A DNA stretch of 64,000 bases from Flavobacterium frigidimaris (GCA_900129595.1 FQWG01000013.1:111763-175762), one strand, 5' to 3'; counted from the first letter of the stretch, positions 43,879-53,973 are shown. Notes: generated from the sequence alone by a model not told the origin. Made by a program: numbers and translations.

Positions 43879-46800
43879 TTATTTTAAAATTTGCTTAATC
43901 AATGATTTAAGCGATGCATTATCTTTCCATTTTTCGAAGAAAACAATGGCTTCCGCAGATGGTTTCTGATTGGTTTTGGTTAAAATATCAAGATAGTTTT
44001 CTATTATTTTTTTGAAGTTCGTTGGCAATTTATCTTTTAAATCCAGATGAGCAAAGAAAGAGTTTAGCAACTTCAATAAAGCATTGTTATGTAAAGGAGA
44101 AACATCTTTTATGGCAATTAATCCGTCGGCTAATCTTAAAAATACACCATATTTTTCGGTGGTCAAATACGCTATTTTCTGAGCAAAAAGTTCAATATCT
44201 ATCGCTTGTTTTTCGATTAAATGCATCAAAACTTCTGATGCCATTAATCGTAAATCTTTCTTTTCCTGAAAGAAACAGCAGGCATATAAAAGCAAGCTAA
44301 TATCTGAGAATCGAAATTCAGGTCTGTTGATAACGTCCAGAAAACCTTTTAATTCCGGTTTTGCTCCATCGGCAATATTACAATTGTGTAATAAAGTCAA
44401 CGCGAGTGCATCTGAGTTTTGCGGAGTAAGGCTGTGCCAGAAATAAGTATTTCCCGCATAATTGATGTTATAATCCCAAGTGTTTGATCTCTTGTAAACA
44501 TCCTGGCTGTACAGTAAATAATTAGGAATTTTAGAATAATTCGGCAAGTCGAATTTTAGTTCGTACCAAGATGGCGTTCGTTCTTTTTCTTTGGTTTGAT
44601 AATTCGTCCATTCGTTCCATTTTTCCTTAAACTCTACCTGAGGTTTAAAAGGAGCCACCACAAACGGAATATCTTTTAGATAAGTATTTTCGAATTCCGG
44701 GAAAGTATCGTTTGGATAAAATGTTCTTGCTGCAACCGCCCAAAGGGATAAGTTCCCTGTTTCTTTGGTGGTTTTTCCCATTGTTGCCAATAGTTTCGAA
44801 AATAAAGATGTAGAATCTAAGTTCAGTTTTTCATCAACACCAAGACAGAACGTTAAAAGCGGTTTTATTTCACCTTCAATTTTATCCAATAACGGAATGG
44901 CTTCCTCGATATTTTCTCTGGGCATACGGGCAATGGCAATAGCTAAATCGGTATAATCAATTTCTTCTTTTGTATTTTGATACGCAATAACCCTTTCTAA
45001 CAAAACCTTTGGCGCAACCCAATACGGTTTATGACTCGGGAAAGAGAGCAGGGGCAAAGTAGAATTTGAATCTATTTTTTGCTGTACTTTTTCGAGTAAA
45101 GGCTGCATTAACAAAGTGGTAATAATCTTTGAATAATGATTGACTTTGCTATTGAATTTGTTATCGATGTTGGCGATTTTAGATTGTAAAAATGCCTTCA
45201 CGAAATTTTTGTGAGTTGCTTCAAAATAATGTTTCTGCAATTGCTTTTCATAAGGCTGCAATTGCGCGCTATAATCTGCCGGAAACAAATCTCGCTGCGA
45301 GATATAAATGTTCAGTAAAATTTCTGAATCTACTGTTTCTTCTGAATTGATGAAATTTCCAAACTGAAAAACAACATCGTTCCAATCCTTCGGCAACTGA
45401 ACTTCTTCTGTAAGGAATAATTCTTGTTGAGGTTCGAATGTGTATTCTTCATGAGCAGCATCATCGACAATTAAAGCTTCTTCGTCTAAAAACTGGGTTA
45501 ATCCTGATTTGATATTTCCCTGCATCAGCGTTACGTATGAGGATAATTTCTCTTTAAGCACTTTATCTTTTACGTTGGCAATTTTGGTAATAATTTTGGT
45601 AGCGCGTTCCTGTAAAGCAAGATCGGCAATCACATAAACATCGGCAATAATGGATGATATAGTGGCGCTTAGTTTTGGGTTTGATTTATTTATTTTCTCG
45701 AGAATTGGTAAAACGTTTTTAATAGCTGCTTTACAATCGCTGCGCATCATTAAAGGTTCAAGCCATTCGAGAAATGATTTGGTTTTGAATTTTGGATGAT
45801 CGTAAATTTTCTTAATCAATTCAATTCCGTAACTCGTTATGGGCGGATATGGATTGTGTAGAAAAGAGAATATATTTTCCTGCAACACGATTAGTTCATC
45901 GGCAGTAACATTAAATTCTTCGATTCTTTTTCTAAAGAAAGATTTCAGGTTATTGTTCCATTCTTTGGTTTGAATCTGGATGGCATTTTCGATAAAAAAC
46001 GCACGTTCCATCTTTTTCTCCTCTAATAAGGATTTATAAATAACAGCCCAGGTCTGGAATTCATCATGTTTCTGTTTGTCATTCTCCCTAAAGAAACTGT
46101 TGTGCAGAATGGTTTCATAATTAAACAATTCCGGAATATCTCTTTTCCAGGTTAGTTGATCATTTAATGAATTATTAATGAATCTTCTGGTCTTCATCTT
46201 CGAACGCCATTCATTTGTTGCGGCAAGAGTCAATGCATATAATTCAGGATTAAATGCTAATAAATGCTGCTCTTCGAGTTGGCGCATTGTATGATAATTA
46301 AATCCTACCCAATCTTGCCTTTTTACTTTGTCTAAAATAAAAGTATCAAGCCAATTGGGTTTTGCCCATAATAAAACCTCCATCACCTGAGGTTTTTCAT
46401 CAATTTCGTTCAGCAAGCTCAAAGCTTCATCCCAGGAATTGATATCTGCTTTATCAAATAAGGCGATTGCACTTAGGGTAATAATATCACTTTGTTTTTT
46501 ATCGCCGCGGGTTCCCCAGCCATAATCGTGTTTGTCTTTTTTTACATAACCCGGATCTTTGGTAAGATCAGTATAGGTCATAAAATAACGTTTACTTTTC
46601 TTGATCAGTTTTTTTAGAGCTTCAATATTCCCCTTTGATTTTTCTTTCAGGAAAGGCAATAGCAAATCTATATTTTTAGATTTTACAATTGCGTCGTATT
46701 CTTCCAGAACTTCATCAGATTTTGCGCTTTTAGCGGTTTTAGGTTTTGAAGCTACAGCAACATCACCAGTTTCTGAATATCCTTTTTTTACTTTTTCGGC

Positions 46801-46971
46801 CAGTATTTTTTCTGCTGATTTCAGACATTCTTCGTCTGTAGAAAATGATTTGGTTTGAGAAGTTCCCGATGTTCCGTTTTTGCCGTAAGTCACAGTGTAT
46901 TCTAATCCTGTAACTTCAATTTGCCAAAACTTATCAGAATTTCCGTCTATGTATTTTAAATATTTTTTCAT
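43879..46971 (-). CDS. WGR-domain protein with long helical-repeat body
   Basis: A 1030-residue protein. The N-terminal ~70 residues are a WGR domain (MKKYLKYIDGNSDKFWQIEV, YTVTYGKNGTSGTSQTKSF), known in PARPs and in E. coli MolR/YehI. A basic linker follows, then a long alpha-helical, HEAT-like body that I recall as DUF6493 in Bacteroidota. It is the first gene of a two-gene operon with the SWIM protein. The molecular role is unknown; the related E. coli cluster has been linked to molybdate or stress functions without firm mechanism. Confidence 0.78.
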   Translation of the reverse strand: MKKYLKYIDGNSDKFWQIEVTGLEYTVTYGKNGTSGTSQTKSFSTDEECLKSAEKILAEKVKKGYSETGDVAVASKPKTAKSAKSDEVLEEYDAIVKSKNIDLLLPFLKEKSKGNIEALKKLIKKSKRYFMTYTDLTKDPGYVKKDKHDYGWGTRGDKKQSDIITLSAIALFDKADINSWDEALSLLNEIDEKPQVMEVLLWAKPNWLDTFILDKVKRQDWVGFNYHTMRQLEEQHLLAFNPELYALTLAATNEWRSKMKTRRFINNSLNDQLTWKRDIPELFNYETILHNSFFRENDKQKHDEFQTWAVIYKSLLEEKKMERAFFIENAIQIQTKEWNNNLKSFFRKRIEEFNVTADELIVLQENIFSFLHNPYPPITSYGIELIKKIYDHPKFKTKSFLEWLEPLMMRSDCKAAIKNVLPILEKINKSNPKLSATISSIIADVYVIADLALQERATKIITKIANVKDKVLKEKLSSYVTLMQGNIKSGLTQFLDEEALIVDDAAHEEYTFEPQQELFLTEEVQLPKDWNDVVFQFGNFINSEETVDSEILLNIYISQRDLFPADYSAQLQPYEKQLQKHYFEATHKNFVKAFLQSKIANIDNKFNSKVNHYSKIITTLLMQPLLEKVQQKIDSNSTLPLLSFPSHKPYWVAPKVLLERVIAYQNTKEEIDYTDLAIAIARMPRENIEEAIPLLDKIEGEIKPLLTFCLGVDEKLNLDSTSLFSKLLATMGKTTKETGNLSLWAVAARTFYPNDTFPEFENTYLKDIPFVVAPFKPQVEFKEKWNEWTNYQTKEKERTPSWYELKFDLPNYSKIPNYLLYSQDVYKRSNTWDYNINYAGNTYFWHSLTPQNSDALALTLLHNCNIADGAKPELKGFLDVINRPEFRFSDISLLLYACCFFQEKKDLRLMASEVLMHLIEKQAIDIELFAQKIAYLTTEKYGVFLRLADGLIAIKDVSPLHNNALLKLLNSFFAHLDLKDKLPTNFKKIIENYLDILTKTNQKPSAEAIVFFEKWKDNASLKSLIKQILK

Positions 46972-47153
46972 AGTTTTTTAAAGACTGAATTTGATAAAAA
47001 ATAATGTGTGCGTATATTCTCAAAAATATAAAATTATTAGTGTTTATAGGCTTTTTTAACGGAAAATTTAGGTTAAAATTGATCGCTGTCTGATAAATAT
47101 TTCAGTGCGAATACTATGCAAATGTTAAAATATATTGTACATTTGATCCTGAA

Positions 47154-47279
47154 ATGGAAACAAAACACATATATATCAATCTGTCAGTAAGACAATATAG
47201 TGATCGTTTAGCCGGATTTATCTCGGCTGAAGGTTCAGGATGTAATATGTATTTTAATGAATTGAAGTGTAAATTGTAG
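47154..47279 (+). CDS. Tiny ORF of 41 residues with its own terminator
   Basis: ATG at 47154 starting METKHIYINLSVRQYSDRL, then AGFISAEGSGCNMYFNELK and a TAG. A -7-like TACATTTG lies at 47138-47145, only 9 nt before the ATG, so a transcript would be nearly leaderless or the RNA itself may be the product. A strong terminator follows 24 nt after the stop. It shares a loose GF(I/V)S...GC pattern with the second tiny ORF at 47741. No family recognised. Confidence 0.4.
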   Translation: METKHIYINLSVRQYSDRLAGFISAEGSGCNMYFNELKCKL

Positions 47280-47302
47280 TTACAAACTCAACATAAATAT
47301 AT

Positions 47303-47331
47303 AAAAGCGTCCTTTTCGGGGCGCTTTTTTT
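47303..47331 (+). terminator. Terminator after the first tiny ORF
   Basis: AAAAGCGTCC, loop, GGGCGCTTTT with one T-G pair, then a T-run. Confidence 0.85.
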
Positions 47332-47640
47332 GTTTTTTCACACTGAGATAAGTCGAAATACGACACTTTTCCGACAGGGGCGGAATCGTTCAGAATGATA
47401 ATTTAGATTACTTAGTAGGACAGGAAATGATAAAAAATAACTTTTAACTAAAAAAAAATAAAATAATAATAGATGAAATGTTACATGATACGACTAATTA
47501 AGGAATTATACTCTTGAAAAGTAATTTGATGATAGACAGTCAATTGATAAAAATAAGAATCTGCACCAGTATGCGGACAGCCATTTCTATGCTTTTTAAA
47601 GATTTAAATAACTGACAATCAGTAAAATAAATATTAAAAA
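47332..47640. other. AT-rich spacer
   Basis: No supported gene. A decayed fragment of the GTCGAAAT repeat lies near 47352. Confidence 0.4.
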
Positions 47641-47643
47641 TGA

Positions 47644-47676
47644 TTTGGATAATTGATCTTTTCAACTATATCTTTG
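47644..47676 (+). promoter_or_regulatory. Bacteroidota-type promoter of the second tiny ORF
   Basis: TTTG at 47644-47647 and TATCTTTG at 47669-47676, 21 nt apart (consensus about 19). The transcript would start about 47683. Confidence 0.6.
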
Positions 47677-47740
47677 TCGAAGAAATTTGAAGATAGAATT
47701 TCAAACAACAATGATTTAAAAATACAATACAACAAATAAG

Positions 47741-47833
47741 ATGGATTTTAAATATAAAACATATAGCGCAGCATTACAAGCCCCAGGATTCGTTTCGGGA
47801 TGTTTTACAATACAGGTGCATGAATGGCAGTAG
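47741..47833 (+). CDS. Tiny ORF of 30 residues within a ~200-nt transcription unit
   Basis: ATG at 47741 gives MDFKYKTYSAALQAPGFVS followed by GCFTIQVHEWQ and TAG. It has a promoter upstream and a strong terminator at 47862, so the transcription unit is convincing while the peptide is less so. It could encode a leader peptide, a small secreted or toxin-like peptide, or be an sRNA. No family recognised. Confidence 0.45.
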   Translation: MDFKYKTYSAALQAPGFVSGCFTIQVHEWQ

Positions 47834-47861
47834 GATACATATGTCTTACTCAAATCTCATG

Positions 47862-47888
47862 AAGCACCTTTAATCGGGTGCTTTTTTT
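47862..47888 (+). terminator. Terminator after the second tiny ORF
   Basis: AAGCACC, loop tttaatcg, GGTGCTT then seven T. Confidence 0.85.
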
Positions 47889-47904
47889 ATGCCTAAAAAG
47901 TAAA

Positions 47905-48080
47905 GTTTGCCACTAAGGCGCAAAGGCACAAAGATTCTTTATAAAGAAAAGAATTGAATCAAAGATTTCGCGTTTTTGCGAGAGGCAGAGAAAGTATTAA
48001 AGAAGTAAAAAACTTAGTGTCTTTGAGCCTTAGTGGCAAGTAAAAAATAAAGCTTTGTGCCTTAGCGCCTTAGTGGCAAA
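47905..48080. repeat. Cluster of CTTAGCG/CCTTAGTGGC-type repeats in both orientations
   Basis: TTGCCACTAAGGCGCAAAGG at about 47907 is inverted relative to CTTAGTGTCTTTGAGCCTTAGTGG at about 48012 and GCCTTAGCGCCTTAGTGGC at about 48059. Units are phased by about 7 bp. The same strings lie at 36787, 37462 and 63713. Confidence 0.8.
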
Positions 48081-48112
48081 TTAAAAATTAATAAAATAAA
48101 AAAATATATACC

Positions 48113-48691
48113 ATGAACAACAATACATTAGATAGATACAAAAAAGCGATTAGAAAAAAATACGAGATAGAAAAAGAAGGCGAGTACTTTGATTATTTGT
48201 ACAGTCCGTCTCGTGGAAAACTACGTGATTTCTGTTGGCTTATTTTCGAGAATGGAGTAACTCAGGATGACTTAAATGTTTTTAGAAATTTATTTTCTAT
48301 AGATTTTGATTACACGAAAAAGAAGAAATTTAAGGATCAAAAAGACAAGTTCAGACCTATCGAAACCTTCTTGAAAGGAGAAACAGATCCTACGAATATT
48401 GATGCAATAAATCTGGCTGCGATTATGGTTGATTTTCAACCGCGTCCTTTTAAAAACTTTAATAAAGTATGTAGAATGGAAGATGCAATACAAGTTGAAA
48501 ACAGCTACAATGCTAAAGCAGTTGTTGAAGCAGAGAAAAAGATCAGAAAAAGAGCTGGTTTTGCAGAAAATGAAAAGTCAGGAGAATATTCTGGGAAAAA
48601 ACGTCTTTTTTCAAATTTCGCCACTCTGTTCGCTAAAAGAGGAGATCAGAAGAGCTATCCGGAAAAAACAATCCGTTTCTCGAGTGGTTAG
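48113..48691 (+). CDS. Basic hypothetical protein
   Basis: A 192-residue, lysine/arginine-rich soluble protein (MNNNTLDRYKKAIRKKYEIEKEGEYFDYLYSPSRGKLRDFCWLIF). It contains a compact N-terminal part and a basic tail (KAVVEAEKKIRKRAGFAENEK). It ends 40 bp before a perfect terminator. No family recognised; charge suggests nucleic-acid contact but that is a guess. A second frame overlaps its 3' end, but I see no evidence of a frameshift. Confidence 0.65.
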   Translation: MNNNTLDRYKKAIRKKYEIEKEGEYFDYLYSPSRGKLRDFCWLIFENGVTQDDLNVFRNLFSIDFDYTKKKKFKDQKDKFRPIETFLKGETDPTNIDAINLAAIMVDFQPRPFKNFNKVCRMEDAIQVENSYNAKAVVEAEKKIRKRAGFAENEKSGEYSGKKRLFSNFATLFAKRGDQKSYPEKTIRFSSG

Positions 48692-48730
48692 ATACTCATT
48701 TGTCAATTGAAGGAAATCTTCGTGAAATAA

Positions 48731-48760
48731 AAAACGGCTGTCTTGTGAGACAGCCGTTTT
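48731..48760. terminator. Perfect-stem terminator
   Basis: AAAACGGCTGTCT, loop tgtg, AGACAGCCGTTTT; placed between convergent genes. Confidence 0.9.
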
Positions 48761-48782
48761 CGTTTGGTTATATTATTTTGAT

Positions 48783-50561
48783 TTAATTATGATCGTAGAT
48801 TTTAAGATAAAGATCTTTATAAATTTCTTTAATGATTTTACGTTTTAGTTTTAGGGTAGGAGTCAATTGTCCGCCATCGATAGACCAGACATCAGGAGTT
48901 AATTCAAAACGTTTGATTTTTTCCCAGTGACCAAATTTCTCATTGATTTTTTCTACTTCTTCGTCAATACGTTTAATGACATCTGTATTTGCACTAATTT
49001 CAGCATCTGTGCTTCCTAAAGTTACTTTATGCAGTTTTGCCCATTCTTTTACAAATTCAAAATTAGGCTGGATAAAAGCAGCTGGCATTTTTTCTCCATC
49101 GCCAATTACCATGATCTGCTCAATAAAACGAGATTGTTTCATTGCATTTTCAATTAGTTGAGGTGCAATGTATTTTCCTCCTGAAGTCTTGAACATTTCT
49201 TTTTTACGATCTGTAATTTTCAGGAAACCTTCACTGTCAATTTCTCCAATATCCCCAGTATGGAAATATCCGTCTATTAAAGCTTCGGCAGTTTTTTCAG
49301 GATCTTTAAAATAACCCAGCATTACGTTTGGTCCTTTACAAAGAATTTCTCCGTCCTGAGCAATTTTAACTTCAACGTTGCGGATTGGTTTACCAACAGT
49401 TCCAATCTTGAAACCTTTATTTCTTTGGTCGTTTACAGCAATTACCGGAGATGTTTCAGACAAACCGTAACCTTCCATAACCGGAATTTCGGCAGCAGCA
49501 AAAACTCTTGTTAAACGTGGCTGTAAAGCGGCACTTCCTGAAACCATTAATTCTAAATTTCCTCCCAAACCTTCTTTCCATTTACTAAAGATAAGTTTGC
49601 GGGCGATTTTTAACTGAAATTCATACCAGAAACCATTAGCTCCGTAAGGCTCATATTTTAAACCTAAATCGATAGCCCAGAAAAATAATTTTTTCTTGAT
49701 TCCGGTTAGTTCACCACCTTTGGCATAAATTTTATCGTATACTTTTTCTAAAAGTCTTGGTACAGCTGTAATCACTGTAGGACGAACTTCTTTTAGGTTG
49801 TCGCTAATTTTATCAATTGATTCACCAAAATACACAGAAACACCATAAAATTGATAGATGTACAAAATCATTCTTTCAAAAATATGGCAAATAGGCAGGA
49901 AGCTCAATGCAGTACTTTTTCCCGGATCAAACGGAATTCTTGGTGCACTGTCTAAAACATTCGACACAATATTTTTGTGCGAAAGCATAACCCCTTTTGG
50001 TCTTCCAGTGGTTCCTGAAGTATAAATAATAGTAGCCAAATCGTCGGTATGAATACTGTCTTTTCTGGCTTCAACTTCATTCTGATTACTTTCGTCTTCA
50101 CCAAGTGCCAATAAATCAGTCCAATGTTTACAGCCTTCGATTTCATCAAAAGAATAAACTTCTTTTAAGCTAGGTACATTTGCTTTTATGGCATTTACTT
50201 TGTCAAGTACTTCGCGGTCAGAAACAAAGCAGTACATACTGCCGCTATGATTTAATATATATTCGTAATCTTCTTCCGCAATTGTTGGATACACAGGAAC
50301 ATTTTGCGCACCGGTTTGTAAAATACCAATATCCATGATATTCCATTCTGTACGATTGTTCGATGTGATCAGGGCAATTTTATCATCTTTCTGAATGCCC
50401 AAACGTAATAATGCTCTCGAAATAGCATTAGCTTTTGCAATATATTCCTGGCTAGATGTTTTTTCCCAGACTCCATTTTTTTTGGTTGCTAAGGCAACTT
50501 GAAGATTGTAAGTTTCCTGTTGATAATAGGGAAAATCAAAAAGGCGTGTGATTGGAACCAT
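48783..50561 (-). CDS. Long-chain fatty-acid--CoA ligase (AMP-forming)
   Basis: A 592-residue ANL-superfamily enzyme activating fatty acids through acyl-AMP. Motifs: TIIYTSGTTGRPKGVMLSH (P-loop, A3), MEGYGLSETSPV (A5), YFHTGDIGEIDSEGFLKITDRKKEMFKTSGGKYIAPQ (A7/A8). It supplies substrate for the beta-oxidation cluster at 23-29 kb but is encoded separately. Length and motifs are normal. The exact chain length is not predictable. Confidence 0.93.
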   Translation of the reverse strand: MVPITRLFDFPYYQQETYNLQVALATKKNGVWEKTSSQEYIAKANAISRALLRLGIQKDDKIALITSNNRTEWNIMDIGILQTGAQNVPVYPTIAEEDYEYILNHSGSMYCFVSDREVLDKVNAIKANVPSLKEVYSFDEIEGCKHWTDLLALGEDESNQNEVEARKDSIHTDDLATIIYTSGTTGRPKGVMLSHKNIVSNVLDSAPRIPFDPGKSTALSFLPICHIFERMILYIYQFYGVSVYFGESIDKISDNLKEVRPTVITAVPRLLEKVYDKIYAKGGELTGIKKKLFFWAIDLGLKYEPYGANGFWYEFQLKIARKLIFSKWKEGLGGNLELMVSGSAALQPRLTRVFAAAEIPVMEGYGLSETSPVIAVNDQRNKGFKIGTVGKPIRNVEVKIAQDGEILCKGPNVMLGYFKDPEKTAEALIDGYFHTGDIGEIDSEGFLKITDRKKEMFKTSGGKYIAPQLIENAMKQSRFIEQIMVIGDGEKMPAAFIQPNFEFVKEWAKLHKVTLGSTDAEISANTDVIKRIDEEVEKINEKFGHWEKIKRFELTPDVWSIDGGQLTPTLKLKRKIIKEIYKDLYLKIYDHN

Positions 50562-50740
50562 GTTTAATATATTGAATTTTATTGCAAATTAAATAAAAAT
50601 AAGGTATGATTTTTAAATTTATGAAATTTTATGGGAAAAATTATAACTACTACAGAAAATTTACGAAAACGTTTTCTTTTTTATAGAAATTCTTTCAAAT
50701 ATAGAGAAAAATTTATTTTATGATAGAAAATTCAGATAAA

Positions 50741-51172
50741 CTATTGAATGTTATAATCAACATAATCTTTTACTCTTTCCCCCATTAAAAACATTTTTTT
50801 CTTGGCAAAATGAATAGAAAACTGGGAATAAGTCCAGGCCTCGCTATCGTTTGTTCTGAACCAAAATGTGTACGAAGCACTATTGAATCCTTCTTTAAAA
50901 ACCGGAATTCCTTCCTCTGTACATTCAATTCCCCAGTTGATCTTGGTTTTGCTTAAATCATCTGCCTGGATAACACCGGTACCATCAGGATTTAAAATTG
51001 TAACAGGCGCTTTTTGCCCTGTAAGGACGTAGGTTCCGGGAACAGGGTAACCAATAGTGGTAGTGATAAAATGATCACGGCCGTTATATGTAATCTGATC
51101 TACGTGAACTTGAGAATGGGAGGATGTAAAAACAAAAAATAGTGTAATAAGTAATAAATGTGCAGTTTTCAT
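50741..51172 (-). CDS. Small exported protein, unknown
   Basis: A 143-residue protein with signal peptide (MKTAHLLLITLFFVFTSSHSQ) and a beta-rich body (YPVPGTYVLTGQKAPVTILNPDGTGVIQADDL, ASYTFWFRTNDSEAW). No domain recognised. It lies alone between fadD-like and barrel genes. Confidence 0.65.
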   Translation of the reverse strand: MKTAHLLLITLFFVFTSSHSQVHVDQITYNGRDHFITTTIGYPVPGTYVLTGQKAPVTILNPDGTGVIQADDLSKTKINWGIECTEEGIPVFKEGFNSASYTFWFRTNDSEAWTYSQFSIHFAKKKMFLMGERVKDYVDYNIQ

Positions 51173-51311
51173 TCTATGTAGGTTTAATTATTTTGGGAGC
51201 TAAAAAAATCCGGGCTGATTTTTTTGGCGAATATAGTTCAAAATTTCCATTGAAAAATGAATCCAAATAACAAGAATGAGTTTTTTTACTGTTTTTATTT
51301 TTGCCGAAATA

Positions 51312-53714
51312 TTACTCTGTTGAAAACTGATTTTCTAATAGTTTTTCTTTAAAATCAGATTTAAAAGTATAGGCAAAAGTAAGCATCAATGCACGTGTAT
51401 CAGACTTAGAAGTCCGGTTATTGCTAAAAAGTAAAGTATTGTTTTTATAACCGCTTTCTAAGGTATTGAACATATCAGTAACAACCAATCCTAAACGGGC
51501 ATTTCCTTTGCCTAATTTTTGCTGAAACCCCATATCGACATTATAAATCGGTATTCTTTTTCCCTGTGCCGTCGCCAATTCCGAATTGTAATTGCCAATT
51601 ACCTGCAATTTCCCGCCTTTCCAGGGAACAAAATTATTAATGATTTTTCCGTACCAGCTAAAGGCGTTATTTACGGTGTTCTGCACTAGATTCGAGGCAT
51701 CAACATGCTGCTGAAAAGCCGTGATGCTGATATTGGCGTCATAGAAACCAACAGGCTTCAGACTAAAAATAGTTTCTAAACCATACGTTACAGTACTTCC
51801 TATATTTCGGGGCTGCAGGAAAATAACTCCATTGTCTTGTAGTTCTGCATATTGTCTGATGGCATCAGTGGCATTTCTGTAAAAAGCATTGGCAGAAAAA
51901 GAATAGGCAGACCATTCTTTATTATAACTCATTTCGGCGATATGAATAATTTCAGGTTTTAGATACGGATTTCCGCCATGAGGATTTAATGCATCGGTAA
52001 TATCTATAAAAGGGTTTAAATCATCTAAATCCGGGCGATTGATACGTTTGCTGTAACCCATTTTTACGAATTCATCTGATGCCAAATTCAATTGTAACGA
52101 TCCCGATGGGAAAATTTTTAAATAATGATTAGAAAAATTGTCACTGTTATTTTGCGTTTTGCCATTGTTTGAAACCTGTTCTGCGCGCAGCCCCAGATTG
52201 TATTTCCATTTGGGATTTTCTTTTTCGCCTGTAAACGAATTCAGCATTCCGTAAACAGCATTGATTTGTTCGTTATATTCAAAACCGTTACTGGCTAAAG
52301 GATTGATAACATACTTATCATTCGTTTTATCGGCACTTTGAAAATCAGAATTAAAAAAACGAAATGTTCCTTTATAACCGGTTTCAATAATTGATTTTTC
52401 AGCAACAGGAATCGCATAATTTACAATGGCGTTGGATATGTTTTCATGCTCGTAATTGTGCGTTCTCTGTAGAGTAGCATCACCAATTTGTGCATTATAC
52501 TGATCATAATTATAAGTATCGATATCTGTATTTTCTTTGTGTTTATTAAAAGAAGAAGTAATACTTGCGTTCAGGCTTTTTCGATCATCGGCAAATTTTC
52601 TGTCGTAACTAAAAGCCAGTTCACCAACTTTTGAACGCTCTAATTCTAATGAATGCCTGATGTTATCAGAGAAAAACTGATTTGTAATGGTGTTTACCAG
52701 AGTATGCAAAGTCTCATCATTATCCTGACTTTCTATATTGCCTAAAGCTTCAAATGAAAAGCTGTTTCGTTCGTTGGGCGAAAAATCAATATTGAGTTTT
52801 AGATTTTGTAAACCTTCAGTTCGCTCATCATTTCTGTTTTGATTGATAAAATGTTCATCATCAATAAAATTATTGGTTCTTTCGCCTTTTATTTTTTTTG
52901 TTCGGCCGGCAAAACGATTGTCATATCCCAAACCAAAATTCCATTTATCCGTTTTCTGATTCAGCAGAACCGAACTGTTCAGTCTTCCTTTCGCTCCAAA
53001 TCCGCTGCCAAAAACTACAGCACCATTAATTCCGCTTTGATTGTTTTTTTTGAGTTTGATATTGATAATTCCGCTTTCAGCATTGGCATCATACTTAGCG
53101 GTAGGATTACTGATAACCTCAATGCTTTCGATACTGCTTGCCACAATCTGATCCATATTAGTAATGGCAGAATTTTTTCCGTTAATTAAAATCATCGGAG
53201 ATTTTCCTCTCAGCGTTATTCCTCCGTCAGCATCAACGGCAACAGTCGGAATACTTTTTAGCATATCTGTTGCAGTTCCTCCCGATTGTGAAATATTTGA
53301 AACCGCATTAAAAACAAAACCTTCGTCTGTTTTTCGGATTTGTTTCTTTTGAGAATTCACCACAACGGCATTCAGTAAATTAGTATCGCTTTGTAAAGTT
53401 ATCGTTCCAATAGTGATTGGAGAACCAGCAAGTTTTATTTTTTGAGTATAAGTTTTAAAACCAATTAATTTGAATTGCAATTGATACTCACCTGAAATAA
53501 TATTGTCTAAAACAAAATTTCCTGCAGCGTCTGTAACTGAATATGCCGCAACTTTCACAGAATCTGTTGTGGTCTTTAAAATAACATCGACAAATTCAAC
53601 TGCAAGTTTTCCGTCAGAAACAACTCCTTTTATAGAAGAATTTTGTCCAAATGAAAATTGGCTTAGTGTAAATAAGGTAATTAAAAGTGATAAATTTTGT
53701 CTCCATTTTTTCAT
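51312..53714 (-). CDS. Outer-membrane beta-barrel receptor (TonB-dependent-like)
   Basis: An 800-residue outer-membrane protein. Signal peptide MKKWRQNLSLLITLFTLSQFSFGQ, a carboxypeptidase-regulatory-like N-terminal domain (SIKGVVSDGKLAVEFVDVIL...GEYQLQFKLIGFKTYTQ), a plug (GFVFNAVSNISQSGGTATDMLKSIPTVAVDADGGITLRGKSPMILINGK), then a long barrel of the OMP_b-brl_3 type. It has a C-terminal aromatic-containing strand (MLTFAYTFKSDF). No SusD partner is next to it, so a polysaccharide-utilisation role is not supported. The ligand is unknown. Confidence 0.88.
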   Translation of the reverse strand: MKKWRQNLSLLITLFTLSQFSFGQNSSIKGVVSDGKLAVEFVDVILKTTTDSVKVAAYSVTDAAGNFVLDNIISGEYQLQFKLIGFKTYTQKIKLAGSPITIGTITLQSDTNLLNAVVVNSQKKQIRKTDEGFVFNAVSNISQSGGTATDMLKSIPTVAVDADGGITLRGKSPMILINGKNSAITNMDQIVASSIESIEVISNPTAKYDANAESGIINIKLKKNNQSGINGAVVFGSGFGAKGRLNSSVLLNQKTDKWNFGLGYDNRFAGRTKKIKGERTNNFIDDEHFINQNRNDERTEGLQNLKLNIDFSPNERNSFSFEALGNIESQDNDETLHTLVNTITNQFFSDNIRHSLELERSKVGELAFSYDRKFADDRKSLNASITSSFNKHKENTDIDTYNYDQYNAQIGDATLQRTHNYEHENISNAIVNYAIPVAEKSIIETGYKGTFRFFNSDFQSADKTNDKYVINPLASNGFEYNEQINAVYGMLNSFTGEKENPKWKYNLGLRAEQVSNNGKTQNNSDNFSNHYLKIFPSGSLQLNLASDEFVKMGYSKRINRPDLDDLNPFIDITDALNPHGGNPYLKPEIIHIAEMSYNKEWSAYSFSANAFYRNATDAIRQYAELQDNGVIFLQPRNIGSTVTYGLETIFSLKPVGFYDANISITAFQQHVDASNLVQNTVNNAFSWYGKIINNFVPWKGGKLQVIGNYNSELATAQGKRIPIYNVDMGFQQKLGKGNARLGLVVTDMFNTLESGYKNNTLLFSNNRTSKSDTRALMLTFAYTFKSDFKEKLLENQFSTE

Positions 53715-53973
53715 GAGACAAAGATATTTATAGCAGTAAACAGAGCTTCTTAAAGTACCTTAAGATATCATTAAATTAGTCTTAGAGTCTATTAAGTAAA
53801 GGTTTTTTGCTGAGATTTTTTTTGCCACCAATTTCGCGAATTAATTATTGTACTTGTTTACTTAATGCAAATAATTAAGCACTTTTTTAAATCATTTTAG
53901 TTCTTTAATCTGTGGCTTTGAAAAAAAATACAGATTAATAATTAGCGATAATTCGTGAATTTTTTGTCAAAAA

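Noticed and set aside
48429..48710. 93-residue frame overlapping the 3' end of the 48113 gene
   Set aside because: Shadow frame; the main frame continues uninterrupted to its own stop near a terminator.
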